Shown here one piece after another: positions 34,251-46,330 of a DNA stretch of 64,000 bases (position 1 is the first letter of the stretch; every line of letters begins with the position of its first letter). The translations under genes and the position numbers were made by a program. The stretch covers positions 17,068,742 to 17,132,741 of the forward strand of contig NC_059294.1 in assembly GCF_017591435.1 (NCBI RefSeq). Direction: 5' to 3'. Origin of the DNA: Portunus trituberculatus. Its lineage: Eukaryota; Arthropoda; Malacostraca; Decapoda; Portunidae. The notes beneath the pieces were generated by a model. That model was not told the DNA's origin, made no database searches, and was given only the letters and a program-made list of their open reading frames with translations.

Positions 34251-37200
34251 GACCAATAATGCTGTTTCATTAATCGTTCTCCCATGATATTGTTATGCTG
34301 GGAAGAACATTGAAGTCTCAGGAAGATTAAGAGGAATTTGTGTCCTCCCCGGTGGGTGGAGCCTGGTCTAGTATTCTTCCAGTATGGGTTAATCTTGTAT
34401 TGTGTATTGCATTACTGTGGCTCTAATGTGATGTCACCAAGATGATTGAGGAGGCTCTGTTATATAGTAGAATAATCTAAAGGTAACAGATATCGTATAA
34501 AAGGAGGTAATGAGCCAACACAGGTCAGTCAGTATTAATCAGGAACAGTATTAAGTTGGAAGAAGTGAGCAGTAAGCTGTGTGGAAGTAAGAAGAGGAAT
34601 GTTGAGTTAGATGATCAGTCTGTAAAAATAGTGTGTTAGTGAGAAGAAGAGTGATAAGAACAGAGACAGTATTGGACCCGTTACTGCATGTTGTATTCAG
34701 TTGCACAAGGAATTGAACTTCACAAGTTCTGCCCAGCATATCCTTCTCCATGGATTGTTACCAGTCTCTTGGTGATGACCCTGCATGACACAAACACTGT
34801 GTGGGAGGAAGTCACACATGTGTCTGGAGTAACAATATTCATTCTTTAGAAATATCGTATTGGAGCTCTATGGTTTGCTCTCCACAAGTATTCATGCAAG
34901 TCTTTCCTATATGGTTCACCAGTACACAAAACAGTGATAGCATTATAACTATTCTCTGTCTCTATCAGAGATGAACCATGATTGTTGCATAGAGTACACT
35001 GTCCACTTGAAATATTTAGATTTTCTTTTTCTTACTAAAAATCTTATACCTTTGTTGCCTGGCTTTGGTGGATGTTATATGCTGCAGTTTTTATTAAATG
35101 TATGTAGTATTCAAGATCTACTGAATCACCATCAGACATGTCTGATTCTGATATCCTCATTGCCAAATTCTATTAAGTCAGAGTAGATCTGTTAGTCACT
35201 CAAACTACACTGGCACACCGTGACTGCCTCTGATGATGGCTTTACAAGCACAAACATGATTGCCACTCATGCCCTGTACAAGAGACGCACTAACAAATAA
35301 AAATATCCACTGGCTAAGGCAAGGTTTGGAATACACGCAGTGGGTTTCCTGTCAAGTTCATTTAACAAGTAAATGCTGCAGATTTTTTTTATATTGCTGC
35401 CATAAATTTATGGTGGTGGCACTGAGGGCAGGTAAGCAGGATGCTTTGGCACTGGATGAGTTAAGGCACTTCTTGTCCTCCTGTTGTCTTGCCAGGATTT
35501 TGCAGATCTACTTTAGTGTTTCCAGTATGTTACCAAATCAGTCACAGTTTATCCCTCTGGCCTGGCTGATCTCTGTGTGCTCCATGTACAGTGCATGTTA
35601 ATATGTTCAAGATGGTCTACACAGTGTTTCTTTATCTTCTAAGAAGACTTGGAACAGGGAAACTGTGCCTTCCAGCATGATCTGGATCAGTAGCAGTGAC
35701 AAGGGAGTGCTTTGGGGGAGGGAGCATGATCCCTTCCCTCAGCATCCCCGCAATATTGCTAACCTTACTGTAATATCAGTTAATTTAAGAGGACCAAACA
35801 GCTGAACATAGATGTTATTATAGACACATTTGCTGCCAATCACCAGAACACACACATTGATTTTAAAATAACATCTTGATTTAAAGTTCTTAGGCTGTTT
35901 GCCATGCTCTAACTTCTACTATTCTCCCTCAGATTGTAGTAATCATTCTTTTTTGACATGTTAATGATGCACCTACACATGTCTATATATTTTATTTCTT
36001 TTGTTAGAGTGGCCTTTACCTTTATGGTAATGAATGTTGAATATAGATTATTCTGAATTTCCTTGATTTTATGTATTTACTTGGGGAGAATTTTAGAAGA
36101 GATATAGAAATTTTTATACACTAACACTGCATTTTCAAAGAGTACAAGTGTCTGAAATGTACCCTAGTAGGTATTTATACATAGCAGTTATGTGTCCCTC
36201 TCCACATTTTACCCCAGCAATTGCATTGAAAATTTCCTGGTGCTGCCATTGATCTGAATGCATTTGAATTTATCTTTTCTATACTTGTTTAGTACTCCGA
36301 GAGCAATAAAAGTTTAAGGCTTTTGGTGCTAAAACATCCTTATGATTCAACTGTGGTATTGACTATTTCAGGTTCAAAATGTGGATTCTATCAAAAGGTA
36401 TCTGCAAAATGCTATTATAATTTATTAGACAGATAGGACAATATGAATTTATGTTTTTATATAGTTAATTATGTTTTAGTGGAAATATCTGTTCATAGAG
36501 ATTATAAGTGTTAAAGTTACTTGATTTTAGACAGGAATGTTATTGAAATTACAAAAAGTAGGTCTTTTAGCAGCATAAAGAGGGAATGTTCATCAGTCAA
36601 ACCTTTAGGGGAAAATTCACCTTAGCAAAATCCATGTATGTTATCAGATTGAGGTGATCACTAAAGCATGAGTGAAACAGTTATGAAAACATGATTTTTT
36701 CCATGACCTCTGACCTCCCAGCTCTTTAAGCTATTATTTGAAGCAAACAAATTTTTATGCTTTTTTTCTTTTGTGATTGATTTATTTTGTGATATATAGT
36801 TCCTCTGCAATTGTTTTTTCCAGTTCAATACATCATTCTCTTGCACTCAAATATTGCTCTTATTCTTCATATATGTTGTCACCATTGCATACTTTTCTCA
36901 TTGTTTTATCAATACTGATTCTGAATTACTAAAGTAGTATAATTAACAGCATTTTTTCCAATATAGACAAACACTTTATCATTCTGATCTACTTTCAGGT
37001 CATAACACATGATGAAATTCATCCCAATGCCATTCTAACAAAAGCACAAAAAAATCCACTGAGGAAATAAAGTGAACCACTGAAGGTATCACCAGCACCA
37101 GCGGCTCTCATGATGACTCCATTGAACATATAAGGTTGGCATTCATTAAGTGTTGTCATCCCTTGTAACCAACAGAATATCAATGTACCTAGTTGATAAA

Positions 37201-38747
37201 AAAAGAATCAGATATTGTCTCTCAAACATATGTGTATATGGTTGAACTTCTTTTGATGTGATAATGTTTCCTGCAACGCCAACATATTAGAAGGACACTC
37301 AAAACCCTATATTTTCTTTTGTATCTCTAAGACAATGCTCATTATTGGTGAAATTTGGCTACAAGAATACAGTGTGGTTTCCCATTTTCCTTAAAAGGCC
37401 TCCTAATCACTGTCTTTTCTCCAGTTTCAATTTTATGTATAACCTGCAGCTCCTCATCCAAGGTGAGATGGATGTGCTTTGAATGAGGAGGGTGGTTCTG
37501 GCACCAGGGTTACAACATAGAAGTGTGTAGTATGTGTCTGTGCTACATGATGTGAAACTGACCGTACGATGGGGGGGGGGGGGAAACTCGTATAGTATAA
37601 TGCATCAGACAAGAGTGTGCACCAAATTGATTATTAGTATTTACTCATTTTATGACATTCTAGTCTTTAACTCAGGTTATTTGAAATGATAACTTGATAC
37701 AACTAATTCACTGAAGAGTCATTTGATATGAATGAGTGACTAATGAGTCTTGCTTCACTATTATTCAGGTGAGCTGCCAAGAGCTGGTGACAGGCAGACA
37801 ACTGTTTCCAATCAAAAATAGGTCGTCTCTGAGTTTTTAGATTAAGTTAAGTGAAAATAATGTTACAGAAATTCATGCTATAGGAAAATTGACTATCAGC
37901 TAAAGAAACAAAAAACATTGTATGTATGTTACAGAGGAGCCACAGTCGTCTGACATCCATGGAGGCTGCTCATCCTAGTGAACTCTATTTTCTGGTTATT
38001 TTAATGTTCATAACTAGATAGCATGATTTGTACAGTCCTGCATCTAGTAGGCATTATAATTGACTGTTTCCTTTTTTAAGAATTTATAATGGCCTTATTT
38101 GGACCAGCAATGTATTCTAGTCATCAGTCACATTGAATGTGGAAAGGAGGCATATCAACTAATGGATGCTAGATAGTAAATATATAAAATATGTGGCATT
38201 TGTGTGAACTTATTATGTGTAGTACTTTCTCCACAAAGCCATTAATACCTTTAGTAGTGAGTTAGCATCTTTTGTTTTGAATAAGAGCTGCAACTTTGGG
38301 TGTCTGCTGTTGTGCATATGTTTTTATATGTTGATAGTCAGTTGATTGATCATCTATTTGGCAACAGTGGATAGCCAGTGTAAAGATGTGCTGCTAGACC
38401 CAATGCCAGGCATGATGCTATATTCTGTCATTAATTCTGTTCATAGTACTTCTGTCAGAAATCATTTTTACTTGAGTGATGGAGTAATCACTATGTAAAC
38501 ATAAAATTTTGCCGTCTCAACAGTGACGATTTTCTATTTTTTTTCACAGAGTAAAGATATTAAGTAATTGATTGTTAGAGTGGTAAACTTATATCATGTC
38601 AAAGTTTTTTATTGGCTTTAATAATTCTAGATTATATAACTTCATGTAAGTGCAGTATTACTTTTGTTTTGATAGAAAACTAAATTTTGCTTTCATGAGA
38701 TATGTTTCTGAATTGCACATAAAACTAATGAACATCAACTATTGCAG
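34251..38747. other. 4.5 kb with no supported gene; upstream region or intron of RPP21
   Basis: AT-rich, and the longest stretch in the window without recognisable repeats. No coding domain seen. A G13 tract lies near 37571-37583. It could hold an upstream non-coding exon or intron of the RPP21 gene, since a splice-acceptor-like site precedes that exon. Confidence 0.45.
38740..38747 (+). other. Candidate 3' splice site upstream of RPP21
   Basis: TATTGCAG directly before GATTGGTGAAG. The AG at 38746-38747 would start an exon at 38748. An in-frame TGA at 38754 lies between it and the ATG. The pyrimidine tract is weak. Confidence 0.4.
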
Positions 38748-38804
38748 GATTGGTGAAGTTTCAGTAGAGTTGAGTCATCACCATCAATCTGGCCAAGACT
38801 CACT

Positions 38805-39803
38805 ATGGATCATCCCCAGAGAGATGTGTCCAGGGAGCAGCAACATAATCACCAGCTGGAAGGGATTCTATCCATCCCCAACACAGATGGAACTGAGGCA
38901 AGACTGAGCACAGGAGAAGAGCATCAGCATCCTTCATATTTACAGCAAGAGGAAACACAGCTGAAACAAGCACAAGTTGAACAGGATTTGCCAGCACAGA
39001 AAAATGAATTGATGGAAACACAACAAAGTGAAGAGATACAAAAGCAAGAAGACCACAGAAAAATTACAGATCAAAAGCAAGAGCTGTCAGCACACCACCA
39101 CATTAAAGAGCAGCAGATTCCCACTGCAGGCCAGGCCCATCAATCGCTCCCATCCTCAGAGCAACATCAAAAGAAAACATTCACTCAGAACCAAAGTGAA
39201 GAGATACAAAAGCAAGAAGACCACAGAAAAATTACAGATCAAAAGCAAGAGCTGTCAGCACACCACCACATTAAAGAGCAACAGATTCCCACTGCAGGCC
39301 AGGCCCATCAATCGCTCCCATCCTCAGAGCAACATCAAAAGAAAACATTCACTCAGAACCAGAAGCAACCCCAGAAGCTCCAACCATCAGAAAAAGAACA
39401 GCAGCAACGTCAGCAGGAGCAGCAGATCAAGAAGCTTAAGAAAAAGCTGGTTGGGGAGAACCAGGAGCGCATCAATTTCCTGGTCCAGGCATCCCAAGCT
39501 ATGGCCCTCACAGCTGACTCATCAGATGGAGTCACAGGTCAATGGGCACTGGCAGCTCAAGTAGGCAGCCTGGCCGGTGCTGTGGGGCGTCGCTGTGTGC
39601 TGCGCCTTGCTCCAGCTCTGAAGCGCTGCCTGTGCAAAGGCTGTGGCACGGCCCTGGTGTATGGTCTCAACGCTCGAGTTAGACACCGGTCCCGGCGCCA
39701 GAAGCATCTAGTGGTGACCTGCCTTACGTGTCACACCATCAAGCGCTTCATCAATGACCCCAAGCACAAGCTGTGGTTTGAGCAGGAGGAGGCATTGGCG
39801 TGA
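38805..39803 (+). CDS. RPP21: Ribonuclease P protein subunit p21 (Rpr2 family) with long Q-rich extension
   Basis: 332 aa. Residues about 217-332 match the Rpp21/Rpr2 family: NFLVQASQAMAL helix, RCVLRLAPALKR, a CX2C pair at C277/C280 (LCKGCG), and a second pair at C306/C309 (CLTC), then RFINDPKHKLW. The four cysteines bind zinc. The protein is a nuclear subunit of RNase P, which removes 5' leaders from pre-tRNAs. The start ATG has A at -3 and G at +4, and an in-frame TGA 51 bp upstream supports it as the first start in the exon. Residues 1-216 are an unusual Q/E/H-rich, disordered-looking extension with two 56-residue repeats; animal Rpp21 is normally about 110-155 aa. No intron interrupts the ORF. 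Confidence 0.93.
   Translation: MDHPQRDVSREQQHNHQLEGILSIPNTDGTEARLSTGEEHQHPSYLQQEETQLKQAQVEQDLPAQKNELMETQQSEEIQKQEDHRKITDQKQELSAHHHIKEQQIPTAGQAHQSLPSSEQHQKKTFTQNQSEEIQKQEDHRKITDQKQELSAHHHIKEQQIPTAGQAHQSLPSSEQHQKKTFTQNQKQPQKLQPSEKEQQQRQQEQQIKKLKKKLVGENQERINFLVQASQAMALTADSSDGVTGQWALAAQVGSLAGAVGRRCVLRLAPALKRCLCKGCGTALVYGLNARVRHRSRRQKHLVVTCLTCHTIKRFINDPKHKLWFEQEEALA
39024..39359 (+). repeat. 168-bp in-frame tandem duplication within RPP21
   Basis: Copies 39024-39191 and 39192-39359 encode two 56-residue units beginning QSEEIQKQEDHRK. I see one difference, a synonymous CAG/CAA change in the EQQIPT segment. The length is a multiple of three, so the frame is kept. Confidence 0.97.
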
Positions 39804-39848
39804 AGCAGTGGCCCAGGAAACAAACTCCTTCCAAGCATGAACACTCAG

Positions 39849-39854
39849 GTAAGA
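39849..39854 (+). other. Candidate 5' splice site in the RPP21 3' UTR
   Basis: CAG|GTAAGA is a near-consensus donor, 45 nt after the stop codon. It suggests that the 3' UTR continues in a downstream exon. Confidence 0.45.
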
Positions 39855-41569
39855 AGGAAACATTCATTGTATAAATAGTGCTTACTTATGATTGGGACTG
39901 TAAATGTGTCAAATAAGAAGGGTGATTTTCATGAAAGCCATATTCAGTGTTCTTGAGTTTTTAGTCTGGTCATTTCGAAGGAAGTGAAAAAAAAAAAAAT
40001 GGATTGGAGATAAGTATTGATTTATTTTTTTAAGGAAGTTTTAGAGAAATTCCTGCAGAAACAAAGCAGCAATGTTTTTTTGGTTTGTGTAGAAAATACT
40101 GTTGTTGAGTGCTTGGTGTGGTGGTCTGATGAGCAGTGAGTGTTTGTAGGCAAGTGGCTTGCAAAGGTAAGGAGAATACAATAGTTCAAGAAAGAGTCTG
40201 TCCATAGGTTTGCCATAAGTCAGTGGTGCCCATATGTCATTGTGGTGAACTTCATATACCATGTTAGCCTCAAGAACCCATCTAGCTAGGTTAGGGATGA
40301 GAAGTTCTTTGGTTACATCTTTAGGCTACTAACACATCTATGAGGTGACTCTCATATACATATTATTGGCTGTGATAATTCATTATATCAGGCTTCTGGT
40401 GCTAACAAACAAATTTATTTTAGTGTTTCTGGGATCTTTTTTTTTATCCTATAGGTATTATAAGAATATACATCATAACATTTAACTATCTATTATCAAT
40501 TTTCATGAGTTATTTGTCCTACTTTCCACTGAATAATGTCACTCACTACACTACCATACATCATAGCATTTAACTGCTATCAATTTTCATTTTTTTTTGT
40601 GTTACTTTCCACAATAATGTCACTCACTTGGCTCTGATGAAGTCAAGAGTTTTCCATTGCCTCAGCAGCCAGGGCTGGATCATCAGAATGGAATGTGTGG
40701 ATTTGACTGGTACAGCAACAGAACAAATAGTTAAGAAAGTGAGGTGTTACCTGTGATTGGGATTCTATATTGAGACCAACTGCTTTTTCAGAAATCGCTT
40801 AAGGCATCAGAACTGAGTTGCCATGAAAGCTGATGGATGTTATTATCAACGATTTGGAAAACTTAAAGGAAATGAAGATTGAATATGGGATCAAGAGACT
40901 AAGATTAGATAAATACTCGTATTTATATGACTGTAATTACCATTCATGTAATTTGCATGAAGTGAATGTCTGATAGACCCACAATAGAAAGATCTTTAGA
41001 AGTACAGTGATTATTCCATTATGTTGAATTATAGACTGAAATATTAGGCGGGCAAAGTTCAAAAAAAAAAAAAGGAAAAAGGTGTCCTGACTTAATTTTT
41101 GTATCTAGCCTTATCAAATTTTCCATGTAGACCTCCACTATTGATGCGCATGGACCCGTTGAGTTACAGAGTGTATGGTATGGACCATACTTTAATTCTC
41201 GTGCCTTTTAATACTTGGGAATATGAACACAGTCACATTGCTCGCATGTTATTACAATCCTTGAATTTGTCTTGTGTTGTGTTGTGTTTCTAAGTGTTTC
41301 CTTCACATGAATATTGAGATACCCCACATAACATGTTGAAAGAGACAAAATGATTAAGATGGAGAGTAGGGCAAGAAAAGCTTTTTCTTTATGTTTGTAT
41401 TTTTTCCATGTGTGTGATTATATGATGAAAGAAACCTTTTCTCTTATTGTATTTACATTTTTTGAAGTTGCTAGGGGAATGGCAGAGGAGTGTGAGAGAA
41501 CTGAAGCTAATAGTAATTATTATTAGGTAAATATACCAATGCTTTATTTGTTTGTGTTTGTCTTACTTT
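39855..41569. other. No gene called
   Basis: AT-rich; no coding domain. If the donor at 39849 is used, this would be intron. Contains two similar phrases near 40480-40535 and 40555-40625 (ATCATAACATTTAACTATC / TCATAGCATTTAACTGCTA followed by TATCAATTTTCAT), a small diverged duplication of about 80 bp. Confidence 0.4.
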
Positions 41570-41880
41570 ATTTTATTTTTACACTATGGCCTCTGGCACC
41601 TGTAGGTGTACTTGAAGAGTACATATAGGAAGCACTTCAGCTTCCACCCATTAGTGGTGCAGGCAATCTTTTATTTACAGTGGTACCCATATTAGGGCCC
41701 ATATCACCACCCAAGCACATCTTTTGTATAACCACCTAGAACCTGGGTATCATGGTGACATGTAGGTAACTTTAAGCCACTCGACAAATGGCAAAGTATT
41801 TAAGGCTGTACGTGGTGGGATTCGAACCTACGCTTGGATGCCTGCCTGATCCCACGTTCCATTATACCACTGCCTCCCTA
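41570..41880 (-). mobile_element. SINE type C, minus strand
   Basis: Body with CCTGTAGGTGTACTTGAAGA, CCATTAGTGGTGCAGGCAAT and a GGTATCATGGTGACATGTAG block; the tRNA-like head at the high-coordinate end has box B as GGGATTCGAACCTACG. The poly(A) side is short and A/T-degenerate. Confidence 0.9.
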
Positions 41881-42102
41881 TTTACAGTTACACATTATAC
41901 TTTCTATTTTTTGTATTTTTACTGATCCAATTAAGCATCCATCCTTATAACTTACCTCACATAAATTGGCATAACCTCATGTAGCCTGCCACAACCTACT
42001 GTAGTAATATGTACCATATTTAACGGCATATAAGATGCACCTCCATTTCAGCAGGTCAAATTCATGAAAAAAAAGTTTTTAATGTATACATGTATTTAAG
42101 TA

Positions 42103-42991
42103 CAGGCAACCCTTGCTTAATGAAGGGGTTACGTTCCTAACAAAACGTTTGTTAAGTGAGCCGATTATAACAAGTTTAACCCCTGACTTGAACTTCCATT
42201 GAGAGTAAACAAAGCGAGTGTGCATCATAGTACAGTGAAAGGTTTAATGAAAGTAAAAATTATGAAGTTAAACATTCAGGCAGTTTAATTTAATGTATGT
42301 ATGTACGTAACTTTATAATGTTGATGATCTTAAATTCATGAAGGGAGGGAGAGTGAAAAGGGAATGACGCTAACTGGCAACCTTTGGAATGTAAACAGGG
42401 TGCATCATTGTATCACATACAAAACTTATGTACCACATTTCCACAAGGCTTTCTATTTTATCCATTGTAGAGTCACGAGTTCAGGTGGTTCTTTTAGCTT
42501 GCAAGGAAGATACGGTCTCACCAGCCTTCTTAATAGAGTCTGCTGACTTGAAAATAGTAGAGACAGTAGATGGAGTCAAGATGGTGGCGAGCAATGCTAT
42601 TAGTTTTCTCGCCTCTCTCTCGTGTCTGTGAATAATATCCAGCTTCACTTCGAGAGTAAGAGACTTCCTGGTCTTCTTAGCAACGCTAGGCGACATTGCA
42701 GGGCATTTTCGTGGTAAGTTGAGCAAGGGAAGACGAGCTGCTGCTGACACTGTTATTGTTTTGAACAGGGGGAGTGAGTGGTGAGCGTTTTGTCCACGAT
42801 AGGCGCTGGTGTATTTAAAAGCCTGTCGGCTTGCGTGATACAGCGGTGCTTTCAAACTTGGAAAAAATTACCTGGATAAAACTTCATTAAAACGAGTTTG
42901 GTGTTTGTAAAACAAGCAAATGGTAGTAAAATGAAACCTTCGTTGTAGCGAAATTTTGTTATGTGAACCTTCGTTAAGCAGGGGTTGCCTG
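42103..42991 (-). mobile_element. pogo/Tigger-type DNA transposon, internally deleted
   Basis: 889 bp bounded by CAGGCAACCC on the left and GGGTTGCCTG on the right; the inverted repeats extend about 24 bp with two mismatches. Both sides are flanked by TA (42101-42102, 42992-42993), the target duplication of Tc1/mariner-pogo elements. The minus strand retains only the start of a transposase. The catalytic DDE core is absent, so the copy is non-autonomous. Confidence 0.93.
42360..42710 (-). pseudogene. Tigger transposase N-terminal helix-turn-helix remnant
   Basis: Reads KKTRKSLTLEVKLDIIHRHE and then TPSTVSTIFKSADSIKK, the first CENP-B/Psq-type helix-turn-helix that binds the transposon ends. 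After a stop near 42481 the frame continues as DSTMDKIESLVEMW, the start of the second DNA-binding domain of Tigger/CENP-B proteins. Everything beyond is deleted. Confidence 0.9.
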
Positions 42992-43034
42992 TATATACTG
43001 TTGAAATAGCAGCACACTATACAAGCAGGAAACA

Positions 43035-43420
43035 TGGTCAGTTTGCAGTTTCACCCAACTATGGAATCTGATACATGGCTTATACTTTTCTGGCGAGAAA
43101 TGTAATAAAATGATTAGTGGTATATGTAATTTCTGTCGCAAATTAATATTTTTTGAGTTATGATTGATTTTTTAACCTCTCATTCCCAATTATCTTGGGA
43201 GATCTATGGAAAGTCTGGGTTTTTGATTGGGGGGAGCATTAAAATAAGAAATGTGCGTTGGAAATAAGGTCAGAAATTAACAATATCACATAAAAACTTT
43301 GAAAATACTTTGATGGTGATGACAGCAGGTGGACGCTGTTGCCCAGTGGTTGGTCTGTTTGCATTGAGAAGTATTGCCGATGCTAAGCTCCTGGCTGTAT
43401 GCATTACACCACAGCTCATA
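43035..43420 (+). repeat. Single arm of the 32.2-34.3 kb fold-back family
   Basis: Same order of blocks as the left arm at 32196-33000: GGTCAGTTTGCAGTTTCACC, TTTGAGTTATGA, CATTCCCAATTATCTTGGGA, AAATACTTTGATGGTG and ATTGCCGATG. It lacks the 376-bp MITE, and so shows the empty site. It starts just after the Tigger element. Confidence 0.75.
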
Positions 43421-43977
43421 GTCTAAAAGCCCTTCTTACTGCTCTGTTGCCATGCTCCTTGGTATTATCTACCACTTGTAGTTGGTAGGAGATTGTGTAG
43501 CTTGATCTGTTTCCTCCTGCTGCCATAATGGTGAGGGTGTTGATCAGATTGGATCAGCCTTTACATCACTGTCACCCCTGATGTTGTCTTCTCCTTTGCT
43601 GTTGCTGGTTTATTTACTTTTTCCTTTTTTTCACAAGCAACTTTTATCTATTTTCATCTTTTCTTTCACTACCAATTTTAGGATCACGAACTTGCTGTTA
43701 CTGCTCACTGTCAGATGGCAGCTGACATTTATAGACATGCGTCAGAACCTCACAGATTAGATTGCTTTAATTTTTACAAAAATTAGTTTTTGAAGTAGTA
43801 ATACTGTTTAACTATTACAACAGTTTGATGGAACAAATCCTGCAGCCTTGCCATGAATTAAGTGATTGAGTGGGAAGTTAGGCAGCATAGGAAAGAAATA
43901 ATCCTTGGCAAAAAAAAAAAAAAAAATAGGATAGTAATTTTAGGATGGTAATGAAGCTGATGATAACGATAATATGC
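43421..43977. other. No gene called
   Basis: Unique sequence with an A-run near 43910-43926 just before the LTR retrotransposon. Confidence 0.4.
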
Positions 43978-44453
43978 TGTTGCAGCGGCCTGAGGTGAAG
44001 ATGATGGTGTCAACGCTGATGACTGGCAATGGTGTGGGTGGGCTGCAAGTGGAAATTTCCTGTGCAGGCCAGAATTCGCAGATGGATAGCTGGGATAGGA
44101 TTGGCCCAGTGATGAACCAATCAGTGTGAGTCCACCTGACTTGCAGAGATCTTAAGCCCTGCAGTCAGTCAGTCCACTTCCAGTCGAGCTCCAATTAACA
44201 TAGACAGAAAAGGCAGCAAGAGAGAGAGACGTTGCTGCTACTTCACCGCCTTTCAACGTATCTCTGCTGCCACTCATGTTGTGTACTGTTAAGTGTTCTA
44301 GCATTGTAAGTACTCTGGGATTGTGCCTTGTATGCATATAAGTTTCATGCCACTAAACTTCAGATTTGTACCAAACTCGTCGTTACCCGCCTGTCTGTGG
44401 TATATGCAAGTTGGCCTGTTATCATGGTGTGGTTTGTAAGTGCTGCTGTACTA

Positions 44454-44490
<37 letters not shown>

Positions 44491-44947
44491 CACGGTAAGG
44501 CCTATAGAGCACACTTGAAGAGTGTATGGGAAGCGCTGTTCAGCTTCCGCCCATTAGTGGCGCAGGCAATTTTATTTATAGTGGTATTCATATTAGGCGC
44601 CCATATCACCACCCAAGCTCATCTTGGGTGTAACCACCTAGAACTTGGGTATCATGGTGACATGTAGGTAACTTTAAACCACTCGACAAATGGCAAAGTG
44701 TTTTAAGGCTGTACGTGGTGGGATTTGAACCTACGCGTGGACATCTGCCCGATCCCACGCTCACCACCTTATCCACTACGCCACCACCACCGCCTTTTTG
44801 TACCTTACTCTTCATTAGCCAATGGATCTATACTTTCATCTTCCTTTGTATGTTGCTGCCCTGTACTTTGTCTCCTGGACAGCTGCTGTGGCGAGTTGTT
44901 GAGTTCCCATTGCTTCTGTTGAGGTTGTCAGGACAGGCATCATAACA
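43978..44947 (+). repeat. 5' LTR of the Gypsy element (interrupted by a SINE)
   Basis: Matches the 3' LTR along its length, for example GCAGTCAGTCAGTCCAC and GCTGCCACTCATGTTGTGTA. It is 970 bp because a type C SINE sits at 44462-44791; without it and one target duplication it is about the same size as the 3' copy. Confidence 0.95.
44462..44791 (-). mobile_element. SINE type C, full length, in the 5' LTR
   Basis: T run from 44457 to 44490 (poly(A) on the minus strand), complete body, and a head with box A GGTGGCGTAGTGGATAAGGT and box B GTAGGTTCAAATCCCACC when read on the minus strand. GCCTTTTT flanks both sides (44454-44461 and 44792-44799), a likely target duplication. The 3' LTR shows the unoccupied site. 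Confidence 0.94.
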
Positions 44948-45015
44948 GTTGATATCAGGAGTTTGGGATGCAAGCGGTGAGATTTTGGCAAGTGGAATGC
45001 CAGCATGAACGCACC

Positions 45016-46330
45016 ATGGCTGATTCAGAGTCGAGAGGCAATGAAAGGCTGGAAGACAGTGAGCAGGGATGGAAAAAACTGTAAAACTTGATGGCTGGGT
45101 TGGCATAGGAAATGTGAAATGAAACTGGAAACACATGAAATAAAATAGAAGACAAGTGAAGTGGCACTGAAAACGGATGGAATGAAACAAGAAATGATTG
45201 AAGTGGCACTGAAAATGGACTTAATGTGGGAGATGTGACTGGCGGAGGGGAAAGCATGGCAGTTGACGGTGGAACATTGTGAGTGGCTTTGGTGCAACCT
45301 GTCGGAAGAGCTGGTGGTGGTGAAACTAGAGTGCGAAGGATGCACTGAGATTATTGAGACCAAGGTGAAAGAAGTGAAGGAGGAGATGGCGAGACTGTGG
45401 TGCTCTCTCAAGAAGCAGTCTATTAGCGTGTGGGGGTGGCCTGAGTGTCTTGAGCCAGCAGGGCAGGGTTGTCTCTACAAATACTCAGAACCTGGTGACC
45501 TTGGCATTTGCAGCTACACAGGTTGAAGGGTGCAACTGATACATCCATGGTACATGCCACCTGAAGATGCCACCATCATCTCACCATGCTCTCCACCACC
45601 TTCCTTTGTTGCCATCTCCCTGGTTTGCAGCTGGAGTCCCTGTCCTGTGCAAACTGGCAGAATTTAGTGGACAGGTGGCCTGGGAGGTGTACTAGGCACA
45701 GTTTTAGCTGTTTGCCCAAGGACAGGGCTGAAGTGCTCAAGCTGATGGTCAGCCAGCATGGGCCAGTGCTGAAGATCCTGGCACACATGACAGCAACCCA
45801 GCGAGCGTCATACACCACATTCATGGAGGAGGCATTTTGGCAGCATGTTCCAGGCTGAGGTGTACTGGCAGCAGCCAGGTGAGTCACTACCACAGTTGGT
45901 GCAGTCTGTGGAATCGCTGGTGCAGCATGTATACCCAGTGACCCCAGAGGAGATGGTGATGGTACTCTCTTATGATGCTTTTGTAGATCCACTGGCGAAC
46001 CAGCAGGTGCAGATCTATAGACGTTAAGCAAGTGCACCTAGTAGATGTGCAGCAGGCACTGGCAAAGGCCATGGAGTTTGAGGCCTTCCTGTACACTATG
46101 GGAGGAGCAACCACATCTGGAGCAGCCCCAGTGATCCAGCACCACCACCTCACCGCTCCAGCCATGCATCACTGCCACCTACCTGCTTGTCGCACACAAG
46201 TTCATCAGAAAAGAAGAGTCACCCACTCAGATGAATTTAGTGGTCTCTGCTGGAAGTGTGGCCAGTGCAGCCACTGTTGGAGTGACTGCCAGGATAGGTG
46301 GAGGACACACTCATTGGAGGATGTGTGAAC
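45016..46330 (+). pseudogene. Gag-like region of the Gypsy element
   Basis: A charged, coiled-coil-like start near 45016 (ADSESRGNERLEDSEQ), then capsid-like segments (LPKDRAEVLKLM near 45713; QPGESLPQLVQSVESLVQHV near 45876), ending in a nucleocapsid zinc knuckle CX2CX4HX4C at 46248-46289 (CWKCGQCSHCWSDC). Several stops and frame changes. Confidence 0.82.

Noticed and set aside
36300..36310. AATAAA polyadenylation signal
   Set aside because: A lone hexamer in AT-rich DNA without an upstream gene or GT-rich downstream element is expected by chance.
39028..39564. Second frame of 178 codons overlapping RPP21
   Set aside because: It is the +1 frame of the duplicated Q-rich segment and carries no domain; the RPP21 frame has conserved zinc-binding cysteines.
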